Assembly: GCF_003945595.2 (NCBI RefSeq)
Contig: NW_024104295.1
Coordinates: 496,001-560,000 of the forward strand
Source of the DNA: Pipra filicauda
Taxonomy: Eukaryota; Chordata; Aves; Passeriformes; Pipridae
Length of the DNA: 64,000 nucleotides
Reading direction: 5' to 3'
Every line of letters starts with the position of its first letter. Position 1 is the stretch's first letter. The notes beneath the pieces were generated by a model that ran no database searches, was not told where the DNA came from, and saw nothing but the letters and a program-made list of their open reading frames with translations. This document shows positions 1 through 11,900 of the stretch, one piece after another. The position numbers were made by a program, and so were the translations under genes.

Positions 1-3000
1 ACATGAAGGATATGGTAAGAAGATTTGAATAATGACATGAGTGACAGCAATGCAGATGATAAGCCAGAATATTTTCTCAGAGTAGTCTGATCTTGTTATC
101 TGAACAGATTTGCAGAGGTGACTGATTAACGAAATGGCACGTGAAATTCTGTGTCAACAATTATGAGGTAGTACATGTACATGCAAGAAAAAACACATCC
201 TATTAAGTATAAACATAGTCAGTAAGGGATTAATTCCCTAGTGCCACTCAGAAAGAGGCATAGCAGTTAATGTGGATAGTTTTCTAAAGGCATCATTCAA
301 TGGTTGTTGAGAGCCAAAGGTACATTCAATCAGAAGAGCATTTAGGAAAGGAACTCACAACAAAACAGAGATATGATTATGCTCCCATTATGCAAAACTG
401 TGAAAAGTTGGTACTTGAGTGCTGTGGATGAGGCCCCAGGACTGGCAGTCCTGGTCTGCCAAATCTGAGGGAGACTAAAGCCTAACCAGGAGGAAGGTGC
501 CTGGCTGCCTTTAGGGACTGACTTGCAGGTTTGGTTTTACATTTATGGCTTTGGACTCTTGTACCAAACACTGCATATGTGGCTGATTTCTAAAATTTTT
601 AAAATTTGTGGAGTGGATATGTCTGAGGCTCTATCCCAGGGGTAATACTGTGTGCAGAGTTCTGTGGCCAGTTTAACCAGATGCTGTTATAGGAGGGAAT
701 ACAGAGATATTCCCCCTTCTGAATCAACAACTCAGTTACATACTCAAACCAGAGTCAAGCCTTTAAAATGCCATTGCTGCTGAAACCCAAGAAAGTGGCT
801 TTTTTGGTGAAACTTTCTCTTCTCTGTATGTTGTCTTATCTCATGACAAGATGAAACTTTTTTGATGTTTCTCTTACCTTGGGGAGTGAGAGAAGGAGGA
901 CAAAACAGCCTGTCCAGCGTATACTCACTTCCTCCTCCCATCGGGGTCACAGTCCTGAGCTGTGTTTGACCTATGTCAAGAGGAATGAGCTGGGCTTCCA
1001 AATTCAAGTTAGCAATGACATTCAAGCATTTCTGTCACAGACTTCCTGCAGAAAAACTGTATGCTCATTTAATTCTGCTGCTCAGTGCATACACCTTTCT
1101 ATATCTGTCTTCATATAACTATAATGGACTTTGCAGGGAACTTTTCTTTGGGTGCTATTGCATAGAAGAGACAAATTACAGTAAGTCTGTGCTGTATACC
1201 CAATATAACACTGTTGTGTTTTGTTTTTTTTTATTTTGGCTAGATTATTTTCCTTTATCTAGAGGATTATAAGTGTGCTTAATTTTTGCATTAGTATCAG
1301 TGTTAACCTTGTAAAAGCATGATAAATTGAGAAATAGTAGCTTGCTAATAGCCCAAATGGATTAGCTATATGAGTGTAATGTAAAATCCTTACATTGAGG
1401 TAAATCAGTATGGTGACTGATATGTGCTGTTTTATCATTAATGCTGTGTTGTCTGATACTGTGATTGGTATAGAAATAGAATACTAAGTTATGTTTTGCT
1501 AGACAAATGTGCTTTTTAATAATGAAATGCAAAAACTCTCTTACAAGTAAAGATATGGCCTATTTTTTTCTACCAATAATGAAACAGGCAGTTTCATCAG
1601 TTAGTTTGTCCTTTGTCAGTACTTGAAAATCGTTGCATCATGTTCAAATTTTGCAAGCCAGGGACTTTTGTTGAGCCCTTCACCTTCAGAAAGTGCCCTT
1701 GAGTTGAGCTTTCAGCTTATCTCTGTTGAAACTCAGCTTTGCTTACATTTTGAGAGATTAGGGGCTGTGATGTCTTTGGGAATGACACCAAACCAGGCTG
1801 TAGCAAGGGTGCAAGTGTGCTACTCTTGAGTATGCTGATGTCTCTTCTTGCTGAGATAGCTGGGTTTTCTGAGTTTTGAATGTGTATAAAAGCAGAAGGG
1901 ATGCAGATCTTTGCTATCCCACCAAAATGGGCTGATCTGCTCACAGGACTAAGGACTGCATAGCCTGTCTTAGCAGCCTTGCACAAACGAGATTCAGTGA
2001 GGAGACACTTCCATCCCTTAGATCTTTATCAATATCACCTTGCCTCTAAATTATAAGCAAAAATGTATTTATTCTTCATAGAAGTGCTAATAAATTCCTC
2101 TGGCATTCATTTGAGCACCAGCCACATAGCTTTATGTTCTATAGTGACACAACACATCAACATATCAACTGCAGTGTTTCTACACTTTGAGCAATTGGGT
2201 TTGCCCTGTACTTCTCACTTGCTCAGCATTTTGCTACACTGAACAAACAGGATATCACTGAAAAACTTGGGAACATTTAGAGTGTTTTAAAAGACTTTAG
2301 ATGAAGGAGCTTAAACTCACATTTGTATCTTTTGGTATCTGCTTGTTCTTGTTTTTTGCCTTGGAGCACCAACATTCATACTTTATTTACAGATCTCAAC
2401 AGGCTTTGCCTTGTCAAATATTTTGAATTCCATAATGAGGTGTGTAATGTCTCTTATATAAGCTCTCATTCGTGCTCTCCTGGGATGCCTTGCTTTTGTA
2501 CTTAAATGGATTTGCCTGTGTTCAGTTTACTCATTTTATTTCTTATTGAGAAATTAAGGAAATTAAATTTGGCTTCTGTTCTCCCGCCATGTCCTTACTC
2601 GCCCCCTTGAAAAAAACAAAACCAAATGAAACTCAAGCAATCACCTTGCTTCAGATCATCAGTTTGATTTAGAATGAATGTCAGTTCCAAGAAGCAAGTA
2701 GGCTGAGCTGAAGGTGGATGAATGTCTCCATCAGGAAGTGGGTGTGCTCATTTTTCCTGGATGAGAACTTCATTAATACTGTGATGGACTGGATATACAA
2801 TCTGAGCTACTTCTATTTATGGACTGGCTCTCCAATTCATGTTTTATGAGTTTCCTCCCAGGCAAAGCTGCTCTGTTTGGTTCATTAGAGTCCTGTCAGG
2901 AGAACAATTGGGAGGATATTAATCTGAAGCTCAAATACCATGTCAATTAGCAGGCAAGGGTTTTGTACTGTGGAGCTGAGAAAGTACTTGGCAGAAGAAA

Positions 3001-5149
3001 TGCAAATAAACCTTTTATCAATGAGAGAGCCTTAAAGCAGTAGATACAGACATTTCAGTCCTTTTTCTAAATATGGTCTTAAAATAGTTTACACCAGATG
3101 CCATCAATGAATAACACTTTGTTATTCTCATGTTTTAGATAAAAATATCAGAACAGAACTTTACTTTCATGGCAAATATGTGGATATTTTGATGACATAC
3201 TTTGGAGACAGAAACAAGCACAACTCTGTTCTACTTTATGGTAGAGAGAGGCAAACAAAGAGAAAGGTCATTCCTCTGGAAGCTGACGATAATTAGACAC
3301 ACTTTTTAGAAGCCCCACCGTGAGTATGGAACATTTGTAGCAATATACTGTGGGAAAGTCCTGTTTTATTATCAGGCAAAAAAATCTTAACTTTTTCATG
3401 CAGTCAGTAGTAGAATCCATGTAGAGTAATTTCTTCACAAAACAGTGCACTTGGAAAGCTGTGATGGGGACTGAAATCCAGGGATTGCACACACACATGC
3501 TGGGGCCATGTCACCTGGTGCATTGGCTCTCGCTGCTGGGAGGAAACAACTGAGCCTTGGCAGCTCTTCTGGCAATATGTGTTGCATTTGAGTGAAGTGC
3601 TTCCATTTCTAGGTTAGGTTTCTAAATTATTTAAATTAAAATAAATACTTCAGCATTTCAGCCCATTAGAAGAAGTCAGCTTTGATGCAGTTGCATTAAG
3701 GTCTGAACTAACAGTGCCAGAAACCTTTTTCAACCACTTATGCTGGGTAGTGTAGGCATGAAATGCTAGTAAATTGAAATCACAATGTGTCACAATCATT
3801 TGTACATGCACATAGCTATGTTGGCTTCAAGGCAGGAGACAACTAAGGTACTAATTTATTAGCTAGTAAAAAACCCACGTTCATGAGGTTCGAAGTCATA
3901 GTCCCACTGGCCATGTGTGTACTGCTTTATCAGATTGCTCCCAGGGGCAGACCCAGGAAGGCCTCCCAAGCTGGAATTCATACACACATTTCAGGCCTTT
4001 ACCATGCTTCCCACATGCCCCAGATGTGTCCACACAAAGCAGCACTGAGTGTCCTTGGGATCTCCTACAGTGCTTTTGGCACTATCAGCAAGAGCTTTCT
4101 ATGTGACCTACCATCTAGTTCTGCCTAACTGGCCTTGCTTCTCTCTGTTCATGATTGCCAATAGCAAAAGCAGATAAAGAGCCTTTTTTTTCATGTGCCT
4201 GGACCTCTGGATTCCCAGTTGGTCCCACTGCTTCCCTGGAGCTTGTCTAAATTCAAAGCAAGCAAAGCTCCGCTGGCTGAGCCCCCAGCAGGTTCCCTGA
4301 AACCAGGACAGGCAGCAACCCGTACCTTCCCTCTTGCTGTACTCATCTCAGGCTCAGTCTCAGTCTCTCTCTGGACCTCAGCTGCAGCAGAAGTCCCCAG
4401 CACCCACACTTGGCACCACAGATTCCTTGGGAGACAGGGAAGGCAAGACCCTACCCCTGTGCATGCTGCAACTGGATTGTTACAGCTCCCTCATGGAACT
4501 GAGTCATGAGAGAGATTGTGTGTTGCCAAGTGATAAACACTTTAGGCAGGACTCGGCCTGGGATGCTGAAATTAGTCATCTAATGTATCTGTAGATGGGA
4601 TTTCTAAGCTCCCATTATTGATGGTGGAGAACCAGTCCAGAAATCTCAGGGGAGACATATTCATCAGAGATGGTGGGGTCTGGAGACTGAGTCTACCCAC
4701 TGTGAGGAAGACACCAAGAACTTCCATTCAGTTGTCCTCCTACTAATAGTGGTAAGTGGTAACTCTGACATGCTCGAAGCTACCTTAGGCATTGGTGTTT
4801 GATGCCATTAAGATGCCCTGTTTTCTGGCTGGCCTCCAGCTGCTGCTCCAGATGATCTAATGTCTCCTGCAAGTCCTCTGTCACATCTTCCAAGACCCTG
4901 TGAGCACAGCACAGATGCTGATGTGAACATGCCTACTTAATCAACTTAAAAAAATTCTGTTTTCTGAAAAGCTAACTACAGATACTGTTGTCAGTATGTG
5001 ATGCAGAGAAGAGTGTGACACCAGATTTATACCCTGGAAATATTAACACTGTACTTCTTTGACTTAAATGTAGCTATTGACTAGATATCCCGATATAAAA
5101 ACCAGCTCCACTTACAAAAATTAATAATAATGTATTTCACATTACTTGT
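1..5149. other. Non-coding stretch, no recognised element
   Basis: AT-rich single-copy-looking sequence. Short open frames occur on both strands, but none has a recognisable domain, a convincing splice context or a composition unlike its surroundings. I see no CR1 ending, LTR, tRNA-like element or microsatellite of note. It is most likely intergenic or deep intronic. Confidence 0.6.
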
Positions 5150-5162
5150 AGATTCTATTTAT
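5150..5162. repeat. Target-site duplication, upstream copy
   Basis: Thirteen bases identical to 5895-5907, flanking the RTE insert on both sides. The match is perfect, so the precise boundaries of the insertion are known. Confidence 0.85.
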
Positions 5163-5894
5163 AGACAACAGGTTAGCAAAGGCATATAGAGCTTTCAGAA
5201 AACTCCATAAAAGAGTCTGGTGAAATAAACACCTGAAGATCAGTGTTTACAGAGCCATTGCGCTCTCTGCTCTTTTATACGGGTCCGAATCATGGGTCAT
5301 TTACCGCCATCACCTGTGACTCCTAGAACGCTCCCATAAACGCTGCCTTTGTACAATCCTAAACATTCACTGGTCAGATTATGTGACCAATACATCTGTT
5401 CTAGAACAGGCAGCAGTTATGAGTATTGAGGTCATGTTGCTGAGAACACAACTGCGCTGGGCAGGGCACGTCTCCGGGATGAAGGGCTACTGCCTCCCCA
5501 AGATCATGCTCTATGGTGAACTTGCCACCGGCTGCCGCAAGAGAGGAGCCCCGAAGAGGAGATACAAGGACTCCCTGAAACAACATCTCAGCCTTGGTCA
5601 CATTGACCTTCATCACTGGTCTACTCTGGCCTCCAATCAAGAGGTCTGGAGACACGCTATCCGTAATGCTGCTGATGCTTTTGAGAAAGCACACAGGATC
5701 ATTCTTGAGGAGAAAAGACAATGCAGAAAGAATCGTGTCTTGCCGATACCATCCAAGGAGTCTTTCTGCTGTGCCTTTTGCAACTGGACTTGTCTATCTC
5801 GCATTGGCCTCTTTAGCCACCAGTGTGCTTATAGCAAATGTGGGTAGAGCCCTTCCCAAATCTTCATTCGCGAAGCCCAGCCATGATGATGATG
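5163..5894 (+). mobile_element. 5'-truncated RTE-type non-LTR retrotransposon
   Basis: This 732-bp insert is bounded by a perfect 13-bp direct repeat (AGATTCTATTTAT at 5150-5162 and 5895-5907). It encodes the C-terminal part of a LINE reverse transcriptase, then has a 3' UTR of only 47 bp ending in a GAT/ATG trinucleotide repeat. A very short 3' UTR made partly of trimer repeats is a known hallmark of the RTE clade. The 5' truncation and target-site duplication are typical of target-primed reverse transcription. A hairpin (CTTCA-TTCG-CGAAG, one mismatch) lies just before the tail. RTE elements are rare in birds; the AviRTE family, reported in a few tropical bird lineages and filarial nematodes, is one candidate, but the assignment is inference. 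Other LINE clades are less likely because the ending is unlike CR1 or L2. Confidence 0.85.
5164..5847 (+). pseudogene. RTE reverse transcriptase C-terminus, inactivated
   Basis: The reading frame begins immediately after the upstream target-site duplication and runs to TAG at 5845-5847. It shows the tail typical of this LINE group: a LLYGSESW motif (about 5272), RWAGHVSGM (about 5455), a basic GAPKRRYKDSLKQHL block (about 5548-5592), then a Cys/His cluster with CCAFC and SRIGLFSHQ near the C-terminus (about 5770-5825). The palm domain and any endonuclease are missing through 5' truncation. Two in-frame TGA codons at 5221-5223 and 5317-5319 break it. The second stands where an arginine is usual, consistent with CpG decay of CGA to TGA. 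The frame after 5319 is otherwise open for 175 codons, so the insertion is not very old. It has no function here. Confidence 0.85.
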
Positions 5895-5907
5895 AGATTC
5901 TATTTAT
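5895..5907. repeat. Target-site duplication, downstream copy
   Basis: Second copy of the 13-bp repeat found at 5150-5162. It follows directly on the GATGATG tail of the retrotransposon. Confidence 0.85.
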
Positions 5908-8900
5908 GCATTTGTTTACAAAACAGTTGCTATAGCTGCACTGAATTATCTGGGTATAAAATTTATTAATTCAGAGGATAAGCATATTCAGTGAACTGTC
6001 AAGCTGCACATGACCTTGCCAGTGTAACCAATGTGATCGTATGTTTGTCATAACTGTTTGATAACCCTATTGCTTGATCCTCTGACAGAAGCACCTGTAT
6101 TTGTTATTGCTTATATTAATTCTTATTATCACAATAGACACTCAGATCCATAGGTCTATATATTATATATAGCATACACTGAACCTACCAGATTTGTTTG
6201 GGTAAAACCCCACCTTCTTAGTAATACAACGGCTCAGTGTACCCCTCCCTACTCCTACTTACCCATTACCTTCTCAGCAAACAACTGATTGTTTTGTCAG
6301 TCCAGAAAGTGCTCGAATGCAAGAGAGACAATTAACACTGTTCAGAAATGTTCAGCTATTAACTCCTGGAGCTGAAGTGTGCTATGTTTTAGTGAGATGA
6401 GCTATCGTCAAAGATAAATGCACAGAAATGCTTTTGTTTGGGCCTTCACTAACAGAAATGATAGAAGTTCAGAAAAAGAAACAGTCTAGGTAAAATTGAG
6501 ACTATAAGCAAAAAAGAACTGAAGGTGGCACTGTAGGAACAGACATTCCCCTTTTAAGAAAATAAAGATGGTCAATGCCTGCTTATTCTTTCTCTTTGAA
6601 ACAAGAAAAATAAAAAAAGAGAAAGAAAAGAGAAGATTGTCAGCCATGAACCTCATTTTCCCATGCTTTTTCTCACATTTTTCTAGCAAATATATACTTA
6701 CCTCCCTTTCTCAGAGTGGAAGGGCTTTGAAGAGAGGACCAGGGCATTCCTTGTCCTCCTTTCCAGCAGAGCAGACACACGTCTGTACCCCCACAGTGAG
6801 CACTGTCCACACTGCAGACAGGGCAGTCAGCTGGATGTGGGAAAGTCCATCCAGTCTGCTGCCAGACTGAGTCGTCATTAATTACGTCATTTTTCTTTTC
6901 CACATAAATTAGGCCCATGGTAGGATATTTACTTTCCAAACATCTACCCCTAGCACTCACTAGAAGGGCACAAAGACAGGCGCATCTAAACCAACTAGGC
7001 TTTACACAAAATGCTGAGGGTTATGACTCAGCCCTGCAACTCTTAAGTCCAGTCGAGCTTTCAAACTATCTTTGCCTAAACTAATCCTCCATCCTTTTCT
7101 TTACCCCTTTGTTCTCCCTCTGCTGTAGGTGGTGCCCATGCTGGTCTGCAGGCAGGAGGGCTTTCCAAGAGCAACTCCTTCATCCTGTGAAAAATCACAG
7201 TTGTGTTGCAGAGAGGTTTATGATTTCAGAAACTATGGCCTAGAGCTCCAGATGTGTCCAGCACCTGCGCTGGGGACACATAGCAAGTACAAAATCCTGA
7301 ATATCTACACAACCTGTACACCATTTAACCACAGAGTAAATGCTTAATTTTGAAAATATTACAGGCCAGACACACACATCTCAGAAGAAAACTTGTGGAT
7401 TACAACCAGCATCTACATCTACCATAGTGCTTTTTCACAGTACTCGAAATCTTTTAAAGACAAGGGATCTGCCTTCCCACTCAGACACAAGAACCAGACT
7501 CATGCTGGGAAGCAGCAGTGGGACCTAGTCTGGGACCTAGCTGCAGTAGTGAGAGTACAGAGGTGGGGTTTACATTTTGTTTGGATTTGGTGCTGTTAGT
7601 GTCTATTTTTACTTTGTTTTGGACTTGTTTTGACTTCTCTGAAAGTCCAGCCTTTTCTGGTCATGGATCTACTATCAATCAACAAGTTAATGTGGGGCTT
7701 ATTGTCTTGATGCATATACCAAAATGAAAGTTCAAGAAAACAATAGCGTGCAAAACAAGAACAGCAAACGTTATTCATCATCAAGATACTACTGAAGAGA
7801 TGAGAGCTTTTAGGTGTGTATGCTGGAAACCAAAAAAACCCATCATTGTGGGCAGAATGTATGGTTTTCCTGCACGTCACTTCTGTGTGCAACCCAGGAC
7901 ATCCCATGCTGGTCTCTGTGGACCTGGGGACAGCCAGTGACATCCCCAACAAGGACTGTTGGAGAGGTTTCACAAACGTGAGAGCTGTGAAAGGCACTTC
8001 AGTGCTAGTAAAAACAAGTATCTAGGGGAACTTGTTCTTTCTTGTAGAAAGTTGCTACATCTTGTAGCTTATTACCGTTGTCACAGGTTTGCACAAGGTC
8101 TACACTTGTGTCTTACGATGTTGCTACAAAGTTTGTACCATGGAAGTTAAGTCTATCGCATTTTACCAGTGCTAAATTTCACTCTTAAGGAAAAATGCCA
8201 AGGAAATATTTTGGGGATGCAAATAAAGATGTGGGGACACCCCAGCATCCTCAAAGGAAAAGCCATTCCTACCTTGTTGCTTCTAACCTCTGCTGCTGAG
8301 CAGGGTGTTGCATTCAGAGTCATCTGGGGTGTCTTTGGGCAGGGGTTTTGTTCCAGGACTCCGAGTATATGAGTGTGCCATACTTCTGAGCCTGGGGGTT
8401 GAAGGTGGTGTGCATTGTGATCACAACTCAGGTAGAATGTGGGGCGCTGTCCCCAGAGGGCAACTTGCAAGGCACTTGTGAAGATTTTGAAGGTGTATCT
8501 GATTTAACAGACTGATGCCTCCAGCTGAGGGGTCTGTTGTAAGGGAAGGTGTTATTCTGTATGTTTCCTTCATGTTGGCATTACTGCTTTCTGAACGTCT
8601 TTCTCTGTAGGAGGGAAAAGGTAAGCTCCTTCCATTACTTTGGTAGGACAACAAGGAGTTTTTTCCTTCCAAGGTCCAGGGTGCATTGGTGTGTGCTCCA
8701 GGGAGCTCCCCTTGCCCAAGGACACATCTAGCTGAGGTTCTGCAGCCTAATGCAGATTTTAGAGCCCTCAGCTTCATCTCTTTTTCTGACACCACAGTGC
8801 CCCAAGTCTGAGCATGCCTGGTCAAACAGGAAAGACAAACAAAACAAGCACATGCTGCATTTTTCTGGAGATGCCAAGGAAGACTCTATAGGTGTGAATC

Positions 8901-11900
8901 TGATATCAGCCTGGATATTGTCCCCTGGGAGACTTCTCTCTTTCAGTAGTTCTAAGTTATGCCTCTGATGATCACATGTGGATTCCAAAATCTTCCTCAA
9001 TGAGCCACCACATGAAAGCATGCTTTTTGTACAAGTGCATTTTAACTGCCCAGATTACAGGTTCTGTGAAAGTGTTCTATTTGCATGGGAAGTGTGAGGA
9101 TCACTGTGAGGAGATACTCCTTGTGGCTCATACCCTGTCTTGCTTCGGGTAAGAAATGGGAGATTTGCACGCAACATCAACAGTATATGAGTTATGAGAA
9201 AATAGAAATCCTTTCTATGTCCCTCTTTCACTCTCTCTGACACTCTCCTGTTTAACAAGTCCCATTATCTTCAGTAGGAAGCAATTCAGTGGTAGAGTAA
9301 TGGCTGGCAGTAAGGTAGCAGATAACATAATCTGCCTCTTGAAGTTCTACAGAAACTGTCCTTTCTATTTATTTTACTTGACCTGGAAAGAGCAAAGTGC
9401 TGTTAAGCCAGCAGGTTTGATTGATTGCAGATATAAATCTATGCCCAGGAGTCTCGCCTATCAGTAAGTTACTTTCAAGTAAGGATGGGTTTGATTTGCA
9501 AGCTTTGTCCTTAATCTAAACCAATGTGTAATGGAAAGTTAAACCTCAAGTCATAAGTTGCTAACAGTTATAAATAAAGGTAATCACTATGAAACAAAAG
9601 AAGCTACTGCTTCAGATGATTTGTTAAAATAAATTAAAATACAATAGGGTGCTAAGGCTGCTATCTAGATGCTTTTGAACATCTTCTATCACTCTCTGTC
9701 AGTTGTCAACTTCATTCAATAGCAACTGATTTTAAGAAGGAGAAAAATACAAATTATTCTTTTGGAAGTTGCTCTCCCACACATTCACAAGCAACATCTG
9801 TCTTTAAGAGCTATAACGTATCTGAGACTCTGACAGCTCTGCTCTCTCAAGCAAGTATTTTGAAGCATGACAATTATGAGACAGATCATAGTAGTTTTTA
9901 AGTCATGTGTGTTTCTTATGATCATGGACTAAGCAGTGGTGTATTTTGTGCTTTCATTTTGAGCCATCTAGTGGTAATATAAATGAGATAATATTTCCAT
10001 GCTGAAGAGTTGTGAACCTTTCTCAGCAACTATGTACGATTTAATGGGACTCAGCTCAGCAAAGTGAATTGAAACCTGAGTGTTTTGTCACTATTGCTAA
10101 AGAATTTTTATTTTGTTAGAAAAACAGTAAAACTTTCAGTGCTGCCTAATAAGGAGGAATTAAATCATTCCCTTAGATTGATCCTGTCAATGGGCTGCTC
10201 GAGGACTCTGCTAAGGTTGATTCAAGCAACTTTTACCTCTGGGAGCCTTTCTGGAGACTGCCCAACTCACCAGGTGTTCAAATGGTGCTTGGCAGATGTG
10301 ACAGCAGGTTGCAATTAGTGCCTTCCTCACCTCAGCCCACTCCCCCTTGCACTGGAGACATAATCCTGTGCCGAGGGTCAGGCAACCTTGGGCCTTAGCA
10401 CTTTGTGGCCCTTAGGCAGAGATGGTTTGAGAACATTACCCAAAATATTCTTTGGTTGGGGTCAGGCTTGTGAATGGAAACCCCTGGCTCTGATCCTGAG
10501 CTTTGCCTTGTGTCCTCAGCACTTGGTGCTGGCTTTCATTAGCCAGAGCACTTTTATCCAGTGTATCCTAATACTAAAATCTGAAATGAAAAATAGCGTT
10601 TTCCAGAATTGAGCAATTTGTCCAAATATTAACCATATAACTGAACTAGAATTAGCAGGGAGCATTATATATTCATATATCCATGTCAGAGGTGCATTTT
10701 CTAGGCCTGTTGGCTGAATGATAATCAATCACATGTCCTTTAGCACTCAAAGAACCAAAGTTAATTACAGACCTGCTCAGTGGTCTATGAGATACACTCA
10801 GCACCTCAGATATACTGTAGCTAATTTTAGGGTTTCCTAAATGGGAACTGTAGATCAAAGTATCTTTCATTTTATCTGTGTGCTCATATAATGGTCTCAA
10901 GAGTGTCCAGATCACTAAATCCTTATTGCTAATCTTACAGGTTAGAAACCACAGTCACCTTTCTTTTCTGTGTTGAATTCTCGAAGCTTTTCTAGTCTTT
11001 GGCTGTTCCCTGATGCCATGCTGTATACATTTTCCTTTCAGTTCATATATCTATCAGTTCCCTAAATATAACTTCCAGATGCTCAGACTATGTAACATTT
11101 CAAAAAAACTCTAAATATTATGTCCTTTATTCTCAGTTATACTACCAAAATATGCTTTAAGAGAAATCTTAAAAAATAAATTAAAAAATTCACCCTCTAT
11201 TTTTAATATACAGTTTAGAAAATCAGATGATTTAGAGAGAAGAAAAAAAATTGAATATTATGTCTTTAGTGCTTCCTGAAGGTTAACATGTTCAAATAAT
11301 CCCCCAAGCATTAGCAAAGGGAATATGCCTTGCCTTCAGTTAGACATCCCCACCCATTTAGCATTTGTAATTTCTGTGTGATACCTCAAGTTTCAGGTAT
11401 ATCATGTTTCTACTTAATTTTCTCCTAAATTGGGTACCAGAAGCACCAGGCCTATTAAGCTGGAAGATATTTACAGGAAGAGTATGGAGACAGGTGCTCG
11501 TTAATTCTTGTTCATTCTGAAAAACATGTATAAAGGAAGGAAATATCAGCTGGGACAGGGAAACCACAGGAATGGCCCAGATGGGAAAAGAAATTCAGCC
11601 AGATGTTTGTTATCATGTTGAATGCAATGAAGCCAGACACTAGGCCGAGGATGGGTCCGGATAAGAAGAGGGATTTTCTCTCTTCTGCTGAAGGGCTGTG
11701 TCCAGAAAAATGCGTCATTTCCAGGTTACTGCCTGTGTGGTCTGAAAAAAAGCTCAGCTTTAGTGTGCTGCCTGTTTTCAAGGTCAGAGTGAGACAGCTG
11801 GGCTCCAGCTGCCCACACCGCCAGCAGAGAGTGATGGAGACAGTGCTGGAGACCATCCCTGGGAGTGTTACCCACTCTGGTGTGGTATGCGTTCCTTGGA

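Noticed and set aside
3885..3900. GAGGTTCGAAGTC, resembling a tRNA B box
   Set aside because: There is no A box at the right distance and no cloverleaf can be drawn.
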